Shown in pieces: positions 1 to 8,955 of a stretch of 25,404 nt of DNA (within the stretch, counting starts at the first letter, position 1; each line of letters opens with the position of its first letter). The notes beneath the pieces are model-generated. The model was not told the origin of the DNA and made no database searches. It saw only the letters and a list, made by a program, of their open reading frames with translations. The position numbers and the translations under genes were made by a program. This DNA comes from a virus, in IMG/VR virus record IMGVR_UViG_3300025000_001427, positions 1-25,404 of that record. One strand, 5' to 3'.

Positions 1-1838
1 GCCCCATTGGAGAAAAGCTGTACATATCCACCAATGGGGCTATTAACTACAGGTGGGACAAGTATTACTACATCACCGGGACGGCTGCATGTGCTGGCGG
101 GACTGCTACGGTCACGGGTACGGGTACGGCATGGTCTGGTAGCCTGATACTGCCGGGAGACACAATATATTTCAGACCTGCCGATGACTGGTGGACGGCT
201 GCGTATTACGTCGAGAGCGTTGACAGCACCACGCAGATAACCTTGACCGGCAACGGGCCCAACACAGGCGGCAGCGTCGATTACATAATCGTTCGGACTC
301 ACCCGGTGGGTATCCCTGCTCCCTCACAGGCTCTTACGGGTAATGCGGTTACAGGCACTGGGCTTGGCACTGGGGTATACAAGTACCTGTTCACCTACGG
401 CAATTCCCACACAGGGGTGGAGTCCAATTTTGTGTCTACTCCGCTGACGGTGACTACCACGGGCGCAGATGCCATTGTCGATCTAGGCAACCTGAACCAG
501 ACGCCTCCGCAGTTACAGATAGACAAGATTTACATCTACAGGACACTCGTAGGCGGATCGATCTACTACTACTTGGACTACATTACACGCGATCAGGCAG
601 GGTACACGTTCACGGATGAGTACATAGACAACAATGCGGATAGCACTCTAGACACTACGAGGACACTGCCTACCAGCCATGATATGCCACCGGGCGGGAC
701 TACGTTCCACTTGTGGAAAGATCGGCTGTACGGCTTCGGCGTATCAGGCACGATAGACGTAGCGACCTATCCCGCTGCTGATGTTGTCGAGGGGCAAAAT
801 CAACTCTGCTTCTCAACGCTCGGCTATCCGGAATACTGGCCGCGTACCAATTTCGGGACGGTTGACGCTATTTCGATAGATCCGACTCTCGGCGGTTACG
901 TGACGGTCGGCTCGATGAATGCGCCTATCGTGTCCGTGTGCGGAGAAGGGCTGTCCAGCGATAACACGTACGCCTCGCAATCAACGCTTCTCGTCCTGAA
1001 GCGGGGAGACAAAAGCTACAGGTGGCATGGCAGCAACTGGAACGACTTCCAACTGAATGAAGCCGTAGACACCGATTGCGTGAGTAATACTGCGGTCAAC
1101 TCGTCGGGACTGCTCGCGTGGATATCGAGTAACGGGCCTGTAGTGCTTACCGCTGGCGCGTCAAAGGTCGTACCGATCTACGAAAAGATATGGCCCAGTG
1201 GCTCGAACCCGTTTTATCAGGCTATGGATTTGACGGACACCGGAAAGCCGTGGCGCATGACCGCAAAGGCGTGGCGGGATTATATCCTGTTCTCGGTGCC
1301 AGCCGTACCGACTGATGGATTTCCAAGCAACAACAACACGTATGTTTTCCACGTCCCGAGCGGCACATGGTTTCATATGCTGTACGGCTTCTCGGCGTTC
1401 GAGGTATACGACAGCCTCCCCGACGATGGCAGCCTCTACGCCATGAACTACGCAGCCGAACAAGTGAAGATGTTCACGAAAACGTCTACCAGCACCTATT
1501 GGACTGGTACAACGGGCGTGTCGTGGCTGTACGTTAGCCCACTGTTTGGGATAAACGGCAACCGGAAGCACGTTGGCGAGGTTCGGGTGTTCCTACGGAA
1601 TCCACTTGTTCAGCAGACGCTATCAATGCAGATCGTGCCGGACGGTGGAACACCACAGACGGCGCTCACAAAGACCATACCCGCGAACTCGAACCCTAAC
1701 AGGGTGGTAGCGCGGTTCAATCCGAACTGTCACGCTATGGGCTTCCAGGTGATGCTGTCAGGCACTTGGACGAGTCAGGCGATCATCGACAAGATAGAAG
1801 TTGATCTCGTAGACGATGGGAAATCTACAGGAATATAA
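1..1838 (+). CDS. Large virion structural protein, 5' end outside window
   Basis: The frame is open from base 3 to the TAA at 1836-1838 with no stop, so the gene begins to the left of the window; the in-frame TTG at 243 is not a convincing start. At least 611 residues are visible. The protein is rich in Gly, Thr, Tyr and Trp with short beta-type repeats (for example TGTGTGTAW early, and LWKDRLYGFG near the middle), and has no signal peptide or membrane segment in the visible part. This suggests an all-beta, possibly propeller-like, virion protein. It is followed by two Gln-rich proteins, a giant protein and tail fibres, so by synteny it could be a head-completion or tail-hub protein such as the P22 gp10 class. 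That role is inference; no signature motif was recognised. Confidence 0.6.
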   Translation, partial: PIGEKLYISTNGAINYRWDKYYYITGTAACAGGTATVTGTGTAWSGSLILPGDTIYFRPADDWWTAAYYVESVDSTTQITLTGNGPNTGGSVDYIIVRTHPVGIPAPSQALTGNAVTGTGLGTGVYKYLFTYGNSHTGVESNFVSTPLTVTTTGADAIVDLGNLNQTPPQLQIDKIYIYRTLVGGSIYYYLDYITRDQAGYTFTDEYIDNNADSTLDTTRTLPTSHDMPPGGTTFHLWKDRLYGFGVSGTIDVATYPAADVVEGQNQLCFSTLGYPEYWPRTNFGTVDAISIDPTLGGYVTVGSMNAPIVSVCGEGLSSDNTYASQSTLLVLKRGDKSYRWHGSNWNDFQLNEAVDTDCVSNTAVNSSGLLAWISSNGPVVLTAGASKVVPIYEKIWPSGSNPFYQAMDLTDTGKPWRMTAKAWRDYILFSVPAVPTDGFPSNNNTYVFHVPSGTWFHMLYGFSAFEVYDSLPDDGSLYAMNYAAEQVKMFTKTSTSTYWTGTTGVSWLYVSPLFGINGNRKHVGEVRVFLRNPLVQQTLSMQIVPDGGTPQTALTKTIPANSNPNRVVARFNPNCHAMGFQVMLSGTWTSQAIIDKIEVDLVDDGKSTGI

Positions 1839-1847
1839 GGAGTCACA

Positions 1848-2037
1848 ATATGAGTTAACTTGGTGCTGTATCTTGCGTTTCTTCAAAAGTTCACGAGGAC
1901 AAAACCGCACTTTTTCAACGAGTGGTGGCAAACTGGACTCGTTAGCCATTTGAGTGTCCTGATTCGTTGATTTCTTGTTTACAGCGAGCAGGTTGTATAA
2001 AACGGCGCGATCAATGATACATGGGGGGGTACATTAT
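1848..2037 (+). other. Intergenic insert separating an old gene start from the present one
   Basis: A good ribosome site (TAAGGAGT, 1836-1843) precedes ATG-AGT-TAA at 1850-1858, a two-codon reading frame. The bases from 1848 resemble those around the real start of the next gene at 2036: both read ATATGAGTTnnCTTGGT, 15 of 17 identical. About 188 bases lie between the two copies, including the inverted repeat at 1869-1951. A weak promoter-like pair (TTGTTT 1975-1980, TATAAA 1996-2001, 15-bp spacer) and a G7 run (2023-2029) also lie inside. The likely reading is that an insertion or duplication displaced the original start. Confidence 0.4.
1869..1951 (-). repeat. Dispersed inverted repeat, copy A
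   Basis: Read on the - strand, this 83-base segment aligns with 15762-15845 on the + strand: 68 of 84 columns identical with one gap. Conserved blocks include TCCAGTTT, CCACTCG, GAAAAAGTGCGGTTTT and ACTTTTGAAGAAAC. Differences fall about equally at all three codon positions of the shared small frame, which argues against a conserved protein and for a DNA or RNA element. This copy lies between two late genes, in the antisense orientation to them. Confidence 0.75.
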
Positions 2038-3009
2038 ATGAGTTTGCTTGGTTATATTACAGGTAGAGACGCACGTAAAGCGGCAAAAAAAGCACAGGCC
2101 GCCGCAGACGCGCAGAACGCTTTGAATCAGCAGCGATTCGATCGGTGGGCCGCACCATACCTTGATATGCAGTTAGACCAGACAAAGGCGAATCAGCCAA
2201 CACAAAACTACATGCGGGGGTTGGCCAATAACATGCTTGGGATGCCGGATGCCAACGGCACTGTGCCCTCCGCATCTCAGCCCTGGTTCATGCAAGTACC
2301 GCAGGATATGGGCAACTTCCCGGGCCTGCAATCAGGCATGACAAGCGGGAATATGGCACCTCCTGAGTTACAGACGCTCTCCGGCCTCACAGGGGGAATG
2401 CCCGAGGTACAGGACTGGCGCACCCCGTTTACTCCTGAGCAGATCAGCAGCTACATGGATGTGGCGAACCTGAACATGAACAATGTCGCTCAGCAGATGG
2501 GGAATCAGCGCAGGGCGGATATGTCGGCTCGTGGGCTTGGCGGGTTGGGTTCTACTTCCAGTCTCGATGCAAGCCTACTCCCTCAGCTCCAGATGTGGCA
2601 GATGGGGCAGACTGCACAGGCGAAACAAGCACTAAATCAAGCACAGATGGCGCGATCGGATCAGCTTTGGAATCAGGCCGACCAGCGTTCAAAGTACGAG
2701 CAAGACCAGTCTAAGTACCTTTGGAATCAGTCGAACGACCGTTCGAACTACCTGTGGAATCAGGCCAATACCGTGGGATTGCAGCAGGAGGACATAAACC
2801 GCAATCGACGGGGAGAGGCTACTAACAACTTCTGGAATATGTACGGCGCGGCGAACTCGCCTACACCTACCGGCCAATATTCGCAGTACATGCCGACGTT
2901 CAGCAACCAAGCACAGAATATGCAGAATCAGGCCAATATGCAAAGCCAAGCGGCGGGTAACGCTTTTGCGAATCTCGGCAGCGCGATCGGGCAGATGTTC
3001 GGCGGATAA
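2038..3009 (+). CDS. Gln/Asn-rich virion protein, candidate DNA-ejection protein
   Basis: A 323-aa protein. The start at 2038 is chosen for the G7 run (2023-2029) about 8 nt upstream; an in-frame ATG at 2014 and a TTG at 1975 are weaker. The N-terminus is short and hydrophobic (MSLLGYITG), then an Ala/Lys/Gln helix, then long Met/Gln/Asn-rich stretches with a repeated SKYLWNQSNDRSNYLWNQ-type motif at about residues 215-250. The composition is typical of phage internal virion or ejection proteins that pass through the portal. It sits between a large structural protein and a second Gln-rich protein, in the position of P22 gp7. The function is inferred from context and composition only. Its original start appears to have been displaced (see 1848-2037). 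Confidence 0.5.
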   Translation: MSLLGYITGRDARKAAKKAQAAADAQNALNQQRFDRWAAPYLDMQLDQTKANQPTQNYMRGLANNMLGMPDANGTVPSASQPWFMQVPQDMGNFPGLQSGMTSGNMAPPELQTLSGLTGGMPEVQDWRTPFTPEQISSYMDVANLNMNNVAQQMGNQRRADMSARGLGGLGSTSSLDASLLPQLQMWQMGQTAQAKQALNQAQMARSDQLWNQADQRSKYEQDQSKYLWNQSNDRSNYLWNQANTVGLQQEDINRNRRGEATNNFWNMYGAANSPTPTGQYSQYMPTFSNQAQNMQNQANMQSQAAGNAFANLGSAIGQMFGG

Positions 3010-3021
3010 GGAGTATATGAC

Positions 3022-4560
3022 ATGGCAAATGGTTTTGTATCGGCAGGAATAGTGAGCGGGCTGGCGAGTGGCTTGCAGTCATATCTCCAAGGCAAGCAGC
3101 AGAAAGCGGCACTCGCAAAGCAGGACGCTCAACAGCAGTTCCAGAACGCGAATGTTACCGCGAATATGGACTTGCAGCGGCAGGAGTTCGACGCTCGGAA
3201 GAGTCAGCAGGAATGGGAGCGCACACGGTACAAGGCCGAGCAGGGCGACTCGGCAGCACAGGCCGCTATGAAGTTCTACGTAACGGCCACAGACCCGCAG
3301 AATATGCGTAACGGGCAGTCGTACTATGATTCGGTGATGAAGCCCGCCTACGAGCGACTGAGAGCCACCGCAAAGGGTTACGGCGTTGCCGACTTGCCGG
3401 AACTGCCTCCGTGGTCTATGCCTCAGTACACACCCGATCAGCAGATAGGCAACATGGGTAAGCTCGCGGGTATCGTCGGGGCTGGCGTACCGGGTGAGCA
3501 GGTGACGGGCGCGGCAAGACAGCTTGCACCGATGTTTGCACCGCCAGCACAGCCTATGCCGCAGATGCAGCAACCGAACGCTCAACCGGGCGCACCGTGG
3601 CTGAATCCACAGCCTCAACAGAAACCGCAGCAGACGGCGTACCTGCCGGGAGTCGATTTCATGGACGCCATCACGGGGCGAACCCAGCAACCGACACCAC
3701 AGGGGATGCCACAGGCTAACCCCGTTCCCGCAGCAGAGTCCGAAAACTGGTTCGGGCCAACGGCAAAGGCGAAGGCCGACGCATTGAAGGCTATCAACGG
3801 TCTGCCGGATATGGTATCCAAGGCGATTCTGGCGGGCGGGAACAAACAGGCGATTATAAACAATCTGCTGGTCACTATGCCAAAGGCTTACGAGGCCGCA
3901 GGGTTGCCGTACAGCCCTAGTCTGGTGACGGATATGGTGAACGGCGCTTCGACACTCACAGGCAATCAGGCGGCTACACTGGGCTTCAAGACCGACAAGG
4001 CGAAGAAGGACGAAGCATACAGGCAAGAGACATTGAAGCTTAAGAAGAACCTGACAGCGGCGCAGCTTACGCACTACAACGCATTGAACAACAAAATCTA
4101 TGCCGACATTCAGAAGGTCAAAGCGTCTGTAGGCACTGGCGGCAAGGACATTACGCGCAGTCAGACCGCATACAGCCAAGCTATGAACCGAATGAACAAG
4201 CTGAAAGACGAGATCGGCAGCATTGACGCTATGCTCAAGACGGGTGTAGGCACTGACGGCGAGACATTGAGCGACGATCAAAAGAGGCTGTATACGGCTA
4301 TGAGGAACAGCGCGGCGAACAGTTACAACGACGCTAAGACACAGTTAGAGGCCATGACAAAGCCTACAGGCGGTCAAGGTGGCACTGGAGACCAGATAGC
4401 CGATAAGGTTAGGCAATGGTCTGCCGACCGCAGCATGAACGGCACTGAGGCAGTCCGTAGGCTTCGGGCGGCTGGCGCGAATACGGCAGAAGTCGATAAG
4501 TACATGAATAGCTACTTCTGGGGGCAGAACGGCAGACCTAAGCCGAAAGCCGGAGGATAG
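3022..4560 (+). CDS. Gln-rich coiled-coil virion protein, candidate ejection protein
   Basis: A 512-aa protein. The ATG at 3022 follows AAGGAG at 3008-3013 with normal spacing and lies 12 nt after the previous stop. The first 20 residues are Gly/Ala/Ser-rich and weakly hydrophobic (FVSAGIVSGLASGLQSYL). Residues about 22-75 are a charged, Gln-rich coiled coil. A Pro/Gln-rich linker follows at about 175-230, then mixed helical segments to the end. No enzymatic motif was seen. Length and position match the second internal ejection protein of P22-like phages (gp20 class), but this is a synteny argument. A 400-aa open frame on the opposite strand is a shadow of this gene's codon use. Confidence 0.5.
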   Translation: MANGFVSAGIVSGLASGLQSYLQGKQQKAALAKQDAQQQFQNANVTANMDLQRQEFDARKSQQEWERTRYKAEQGDSAAQAAMKFYVTATDPQNMRNGQSYYDSVMKPAYERLRATAKGYGVADLPELPPWSMPQYTPDQQIGNMGKLAGIVGAGVPGEQVTGAARQLAPMFAPPAQPMPQMQQPNAQPGAPWLNPQPQQKPQQTAYLPGVDFMDAITGRTQQPTPQGMPQANPVPAAESENWFGPTAKAKADALKAINGLPDMVSKAILAGGNKQAIINNLLVTMPKAYEAAGLPYSPSLVTDMVNGASTLTGNQAATLGFKTDKAKKDEAYRQETLKLKKNLTAAQLTHYNALNNKIYADIQKVKASVGTGGKDITRSQTAYSQAMNRMNKLKDEIGSIDAMLKTGVGTDGETLSDDQKRLYTAMRNSAANSYNDAKTQLEAMTKPTGGQGGTGDQIADKVRQWSADRSMNGTEAVRRLRAAGANTAEVDKYMNSYFWGQNGRPKPKAGG

Positions 4561-4563
4561 AGA

Positions 4564-7500
4564 ATGCCTATCAACTTGGACAAACTGAATAGCTTCGATG
4601 CTCCTGCAAAATCTGGTATCGATCTAGATGTGCTGAATAGCTTCGATAAGCCGACTAAGAAGAAAACCTACAAGCCGGGTGATACCGTGGCGAATATGCG
4701 GATAGTTGCGGCTCAGTCGAAAACCCCTATTCACTACGGAAGCCATGACGGGCCGGGTGTGCTGGACATAACCGAGCGTGAAGCGGTGGCGAAGTATGGC
4801 TCAATGGAGAAAGCCGCCGAAGCACTATCGAATCAAGGGTATGTCGCTATGGTCCGGTACAAGGGGCAGCGCGGCATAACCAACAACCATATCCATTTTG
4901 CCGATCCTGCCATAGCAGACCCCAAGGAAGTGGCACGACTCAAGAAGCAGGGTGCAAGGCAAAAGCAAATAGGGCAGTTGAAGGGCAAAGAGTGGCAGCA
5001 GGGTTACAAAGACGGCAAGATTCCGCTACTCGCTCTCCCCGGTGCTGGCGCGTATGCCATCGGTGAAGCTGTGTCCAAAGTACCCGGTATCATCGGCAAG
5101 GAAATCGACGCTCTCCACCAGAACGCACAGCAGCAGCAAGCCTCTGCACCGAAGAAGCCGGGACTGGTGAACGCCATCAAGAGCGCAGGTAGAACCGCTC
5201 TGCGTGACGCCGAAGGGCTGGCGCGTCCTGCTATGGAAGGGCTGGCACTGCTGAACCAGATAAAAGTCGGCCAAGATATTTCCAGTCCTGAAGAATATTT
5301 ACAACAGAGAGATAAAGATATTCAGTCGATAAGAGACATTGGCAAGTTCGGCAAGGAAATGGGTGCTGGACTCGCAAAGGGCGCGGTGGCCTTCCCAATC
5401 TACGCGGCGAAGCATCCCGGCGAAGCACTCTCGCAGTACCCTGTCATATCGGCATTAACGATTCTCGGAGGGTATCACGGCGTCAAGCGGGTCACCAAGG
5501 CGAGAGCCGCGAAGCTGACGACACCGCAGCTTGCAGAAGCGTCCAAGGCACTGAATGAGCACGTCAAGGCGAACCCTGACACGGCTACTCCTGCGATACT
5601 CAGGGCGAACAAGCTCTTAGGCGAGGAACTGGCGACGAGAAAGGCACTGCCGACACCCAAGCCGGCCGCACTCGGAGAACCGATACCGCTCCGGGGTACT
5701 GTCGATGAATCGTATGTGGCGCCAAGAGTGCAGCCGACTACGGCAGAGGCTCCAACTGTTGCAGAAAATGCACAGGTTGCGCCTGTTTCAGCTTCAGAGG
5801 TTGGCGTAATTATTCGTGATGGTGTCAAATATCGAAACGCAAAACCAGCCAAGGCGGGCTCAAGTGCGCCTGGTGCATGGGAGTTCGAGTATAACGGGCA
5901 GTGGCGCGAAGTCAAGAATCTACAGATTAGCTTCGACTTGGATAAGATGCAGACCGCCGTCCCCACGCCAAAGCCCGTAGAATCGCCTACAGCCGCACTA
6001 CCGACTACCGAGCCGCTTGCAGTGCCGGAAGCCGCTCCTGCCGCACCTGGCAAGGTTGCCGGGGATTCTGGCGGGTCGGCTGTGCCAGTAGAATCGAGCG
6101 TGTACAATCCTGCTGCCGATATCGCGATTTTCAAGCGGAAACTCGAAGGCGCAAAGCAGGTTGTGAAGTCGAAACGCGGCAGTCTGGACGTTAATCCGGA
6201 GTTCGACGTCGAGTTCTACGATGCAGCAAAGCGACTGGCAAGGCACTACGCGGAGACTGTCGGCGGGAGTGCTGGCGGTTGGGTTCGTCAACTCAAAGCG
6301 GAGTTTGGTGATATCGGCGTCGAACTTGCAGACAGTCTACCGAGAATCTACGCAGAGGCACAAAACGAGGTGAAGCGTCAAAGGCCAGCGGGCGCGATTG
6401 CTCCCAAGGCCGTGACAGAGTCCCCAGCGGCCACACCATCGACACGTGTTCCCGATATGTCGAATCCTGCACCGAAAATCGACACGATGCCCGATAACAC
6501 GTTTGGCGCGAAGAACGCAGCGACCGAAGCGGCAAGGGCTGAGATTGGCTTGAATGCCAAGGTTACAAAGCGCAGCATCGGGAACGCTCAAGATATGCTG
6601 AATGTAGGCAAAGAGGCCGTAGACAGCGGCAGGGTTAGCCCTGATAGATTGGTGCTGGACTTGCAGCGAGACAGTAGGCCGCTCTCAGACGTGGAAACCT
6701 CTGCGCTGACCTACCAAGGGCGAAAGCTCCAAAACATGCGGAGCACGCTTGCCGATGCCATTATCGAAGCTGATGCGGCGGGTGACACGGCACGAGCGGC
6801 GAAGATGCGTACTGAGGCCGATTACATTCAGCGGCAATTTGACGACCTGACAGACGCTCTGCAAAAGGCCGGCACTGAGTGGAGCGCAGCGGGTAGGGCG
6901 CGTCAGTTCCTCATGGACAACGAATACAGCCTTGCTCATGTGCTGAAACAAGCGCAGATTGCAAAGGGCGCTGAAAAGCTCACGCCCGAGGAAGTCGGCA
7001 AGTATCAAGAGTTAGTCACGAAGTACGAGACGGCCACAAAGCAGCTTGCCGACTACGAAGCACAGAAAGCAGAGCTTCAACAGCAGCTTGCCGATGCCCG
7101 AAAGAGCCGACCCGTGAAGGTCGAGCGAAACCCACGTAAGCCGGGATTTGGCGAGAACAACACCCGCGTTACCAAGGTCCAGTTCATGGAAGATGTGGCA
7201 TGGCTTCGCGAGAAGTCGGCGGGATTGTCGGAATCACTCTCCAGTAAGCGCGGAAGTGTGAATATCAATCCCCAGATCGATGCTGAGTTCATATCACGCG
7301 CTGGCCGGGTGATGGAATACTACGTGGAGGCCGCTGGTAGGCATTCATATGCTGAGTTGCGGTCGTTCATGAAGCAGATTATACCCGGTATCACCGATAA
7401 GGCTATTGAGGCTATCTACCGCAACACCAATGACGGGAAGCGGATGGAGACGGCCAAGGAAATGGCTAGGGTTCGTGATGCTGAGTATGAGCGATACATC

Positions 7501-8847
7501 AAAGAGCAGCAGCAGTTACCCGTGAGTGAACGCACTATGCCAGCACAGGGGCCGCCGAAGTTGCAGCCTGACCCGGAGTTGTACAAGCTCCGTAGAGATG
7601 CGGCAGAGCTTAGACAGGCACTCGATAAGGTAGTGCATCCGATCAGCAAGAAGCAAGCGGCGAAGAACATAGCGCTAGACGTGCTGAACACTGGCCGAAC
7701 GCTACAGACGACCTTAGACGTAAGCGCACCCGGGAGACAGGGTATCATGCTGGCCGCTGGTCATCCGAAGGCGTTCGGCAGGGCATTCGTCAATCAGATG
7801 AAGGTGCTGTTCAGCGAGAACAACTTTCAGGCGCTTGACGACATGATACGCGGTGACGAGCATTACGACCTTGGACAGCAAGCCAAGTTGTACCTTGCGC
7901 CTACTGAGGGTTCGGCTCGGATCTCTTTGCGTGAAGAGGCGTTCATGGCGCGACTGGTGCAGAAAACTCCCGTGTTAGGCTCGGTAATCAGAGCATCGGA
8001 ACGGGCTTATGTCGGATTCCTGAACAATCTACGGCAAGGTGTGTTCTCGGAGTACGCGAAGGCGTTCGGTGACAGCATCACGCTACAGGACTATCAGGAG
8101 ATTGCCAAGTTCATCAACGCGGCAACCGGGCGCGGGAATCTCGGGGCGCTGGAAGCCTCTGCGCCGATACTGTCACAGATAGGGTATTCTCCGAGGTTCT
8201 TCATGTCGCGGATTCAAGCGCCGTTGTCGCTCATCAGTGATAGCAAAGTAGCCCGAAAGGTTGCGGCTAAAAATCTGGTAGCGTATACCGGGGCAAGCAT
8301 AGCGATGATGGCGATAGCAAAAGCATCAGGGGCAAAAGTCGAAACCGACCCGCGTTCATCGGACTTCGGCAAGATTCGGGTTGGCAAGACCCGCTTTGAT
8401 ATCGGGGCTGGCAATCTGCCTATCATCAGGTACACGGCACAGCTAATCACCGGGGAACGGAAAGACACTCGCACCGGCAAAATCAAAGAGGCAAACCGGG
8501 CTGATACGCTGGGTAGGTTCGTTAGGTCGAAAGCGTCTCCGCAGGTTGGGCTTGCTTGGAGTGCGCTTAAAGGCAAGGACTTCGCCGGGGAAGACGTTGA
8601 CATGTCCGAAGAGAGCTTGAAGAGACAGGCGTTCAACCAGTTCTTGCCTATGTCGATTCAAGATATCTATGACGCCGTGAAGTATTCCGGGTGGGGTGTC
8701 GGCGCGGCTGCTGCTCCACTGGCGCTGTCGGGTATCGGGGTGCAGTCCTACGACAATAAGCCGAAGGGCAAGCGCGTTAGCCCTGCGAACCTGGGGCGCT
8801 CCTTGCAACGGAAGCTCACGCCGAAGATGCCAAAGATCAACATGTAA
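4564..8847 (+). CDS. Giant 1427-aa internal virion protein with duplicated module
   Basis: The ATG at 4564 follows GGAGG and lies 3 nt after the previous stop. The N-terminus carries a tandem motif, LDKLNSFDAPAK then LDVLNSFDKPTK, 16 residues apart. Residues about 45-115 contain GSHDGPGVLDI and NNHIHFAD, whose His/Asp pattern loosely recalls M15 zinc peptidases (weak). Pro/Ala linkers occupy about 380-520. A module beginning SKRGSLDVNPEFDVEF (about 534-600) recurs as SKRGSVNINPQIDAEF (about 893-955), similar to modules seen in large polyvalent phage proteins. A long helical part follows, with a hydrophobic segment near residue 1250. It is the last of three large proteins before the tail fibre, so an ejected channel or enzyme protein (P22 gp16 position) is the best guess. 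Confidence 0.55.
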   Translation: MPINLDKLNSFDAPAKSGIDLDVLNSFDKPTKKKTYKPGDTVANMRIVAAQSKTPIHYGSHDGPGVLDITEREAVAKYGSMEKAAEALSNQGYVAMVRYKGQRGITNNHIHFADPAIADPKEVARLKKQGARQKQIGQLKGKEWQQGYKDGKIPLLALPGAGAYAIGEAVSKVPGIIGKEIDALHQNAQQQQASAPKKPGLVNAIKSAGRTALRDAEGLARPAMEGLALLNQIKVGQDISSPEEYLQQRDKDIQSIRDIGKFGKEMGAGLAKGAVAFPIYAAKHPGEALSQYPVISALTILGGYHGVKRVTKARAAKLTTPQLAEASKALNEHVKANPDTATPAILRANKLLGEELATRKALPTPKPAALGEPIPLRGTVDESYVAPRVQPTTAEAPTVAENAQVAPVSASEVGVIIRDGVKYRNAKPAKAGSSAPGAWEFEYNGQWREVKNLQISFDLDKMQTAVPTPKPVESPTAALPTTEPLAVPEAAPAAPGKVAGDSGGSAVPVESSVYNPAADIAIFKRKLEGAKQVVKSKRGSLDVNPEFDVEFYDAAKRLARHYAETVGGSAGGWVRQLKAEFGDIGVELADSLPRIYAEAQNEVKRQRPAGAIAPKAVTESPAATPSTRVPDMSNPAPKIDTMPDNTFGAKNAATEAARAEIGLNAKVTKRSIGNAQDMLNVGKEAVDSGRVSPDRLVLDLQRDSRPLSDVETSALTYQGRKLQNMRSTLADAIIEADAAGDTARAAKMRTEADYIQRQFDDLTDALQKAGTEWSAAGRARQFLMDNEYSLAHVLKQAQIAKGAEKLTPEEVGKYQELVTKYETATKQLADYEAQKAELQQQLADARKSRPVKVERNPRKPGFGENNTRVTKVQFMEDVAWLREKSAGLSESLSSKRGSVNINPQIDAEFISRAGRVMEYYVEAAGRHSYAELRSFMKQIIPGITDKAIEAIYRNTNDGKRMETAKEMARVRDAEYERYIKEQQQLPVSERTMPAQGPPKLQPDPELYKLRRDAAELRQALDKVVHPISKKQAAKNIALDVLNTGRTLQTTLDVSAPGRQGIMLAAGHPKAFGRAFVNQMKVLFSENNFQALDDMIRGDEHYDLGQQAKLYLAPTEGSARISLREEAFMARLVQKTPVLGSVIRASERAYVGFLNNLRQGVFSEYAKAFGDSITLQDYQEIAKFINAATGRGNLGALEASAPILSQIGYSPRFFMSRIQAPLSLISDSKVARKVAAKNLVAYTGASIAMMAIAKASGAKVETDPRSSDFGKIRVGKTRFDIGAGNLPIIRYTAQLITGERKDTRTGKIKEANRADTLGRFVRSKASPQVGLAWSALKGKDFAGEDVDMSEESLKRQAFNQFLPMSIQDIYDAVKYSGWGVGAAAAPLALSGIGVQSYDNKPKGKRVSPANLGRSLQRKLTPKMPKINM

Positions 8848-8856
8848 TCGAATATC

Positions 8857-8907
8857 GCGCGCTGCTCCGACGCGCATACACAGAATATCGGGCTCCTCCA
8901 ACAGCCC
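8857..8907 (+). promoter_or_regulatory. Tandem hairpins ahead of the fibre-gene terminator
   Basis: Two small inverted repeats lie just after the giant gene: GCGCG/CGCGC (8857-8861 with 8871-8875) and GGGCT/AGCCC (8890-8894 with 8903-8907). The second shares bases 8904-8907 with the left arm of the terminator hairpin at 8904-8934, so the two cannot form together. That is the geometry of an attenuator, but no antiterminator or leader peptide is apparent. Confidence 0.35.
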
Positions 8908-8940
8908 GCCGGGAAGTCATGCACCCTGGCGGGCATTTTC
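8904..8940 (+). terminator. Rho-independent terminator-like hairpin before the fibre genes
   Basis: GCCCGCC at 8904-8910 pairs with GGCGGGC at 8928-8934. An inner GGG/CCC pair (8911-8913 with 8924-8926) extends the stem, and ATTTTC follows. The stem is strong but the U-run is short, so termination may be partial. It would separate the ejection-protein transcript from the fibre and lysis genes. Confidence 0.5.
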
Positions 8941-8955
8941 ATGAAAGGTTTGGCT

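Noticed and set aside
1758-1949. 63-aa - strand frame matching a short + strand frame at 15764
   Set aside because: The similarity is the inverted DNA repeat; substitutions show no codon-position bias and no ribosome site precedes either start.
3079-4281. 400-aa open frame on the - strand
   Set aside because: It lies entirely opposite a better-supported Gln-rich gene with a ribosome site; its Leu/Arg/Cys-rich composition is what the antisense of CAG- and GCG-rich codons gives.
5475-6134. 219-aa open frame on the - strand
   Set aside because: Antisense to the Pro/Ala linker of the giant virion gene; low complexity and no ribosome site.
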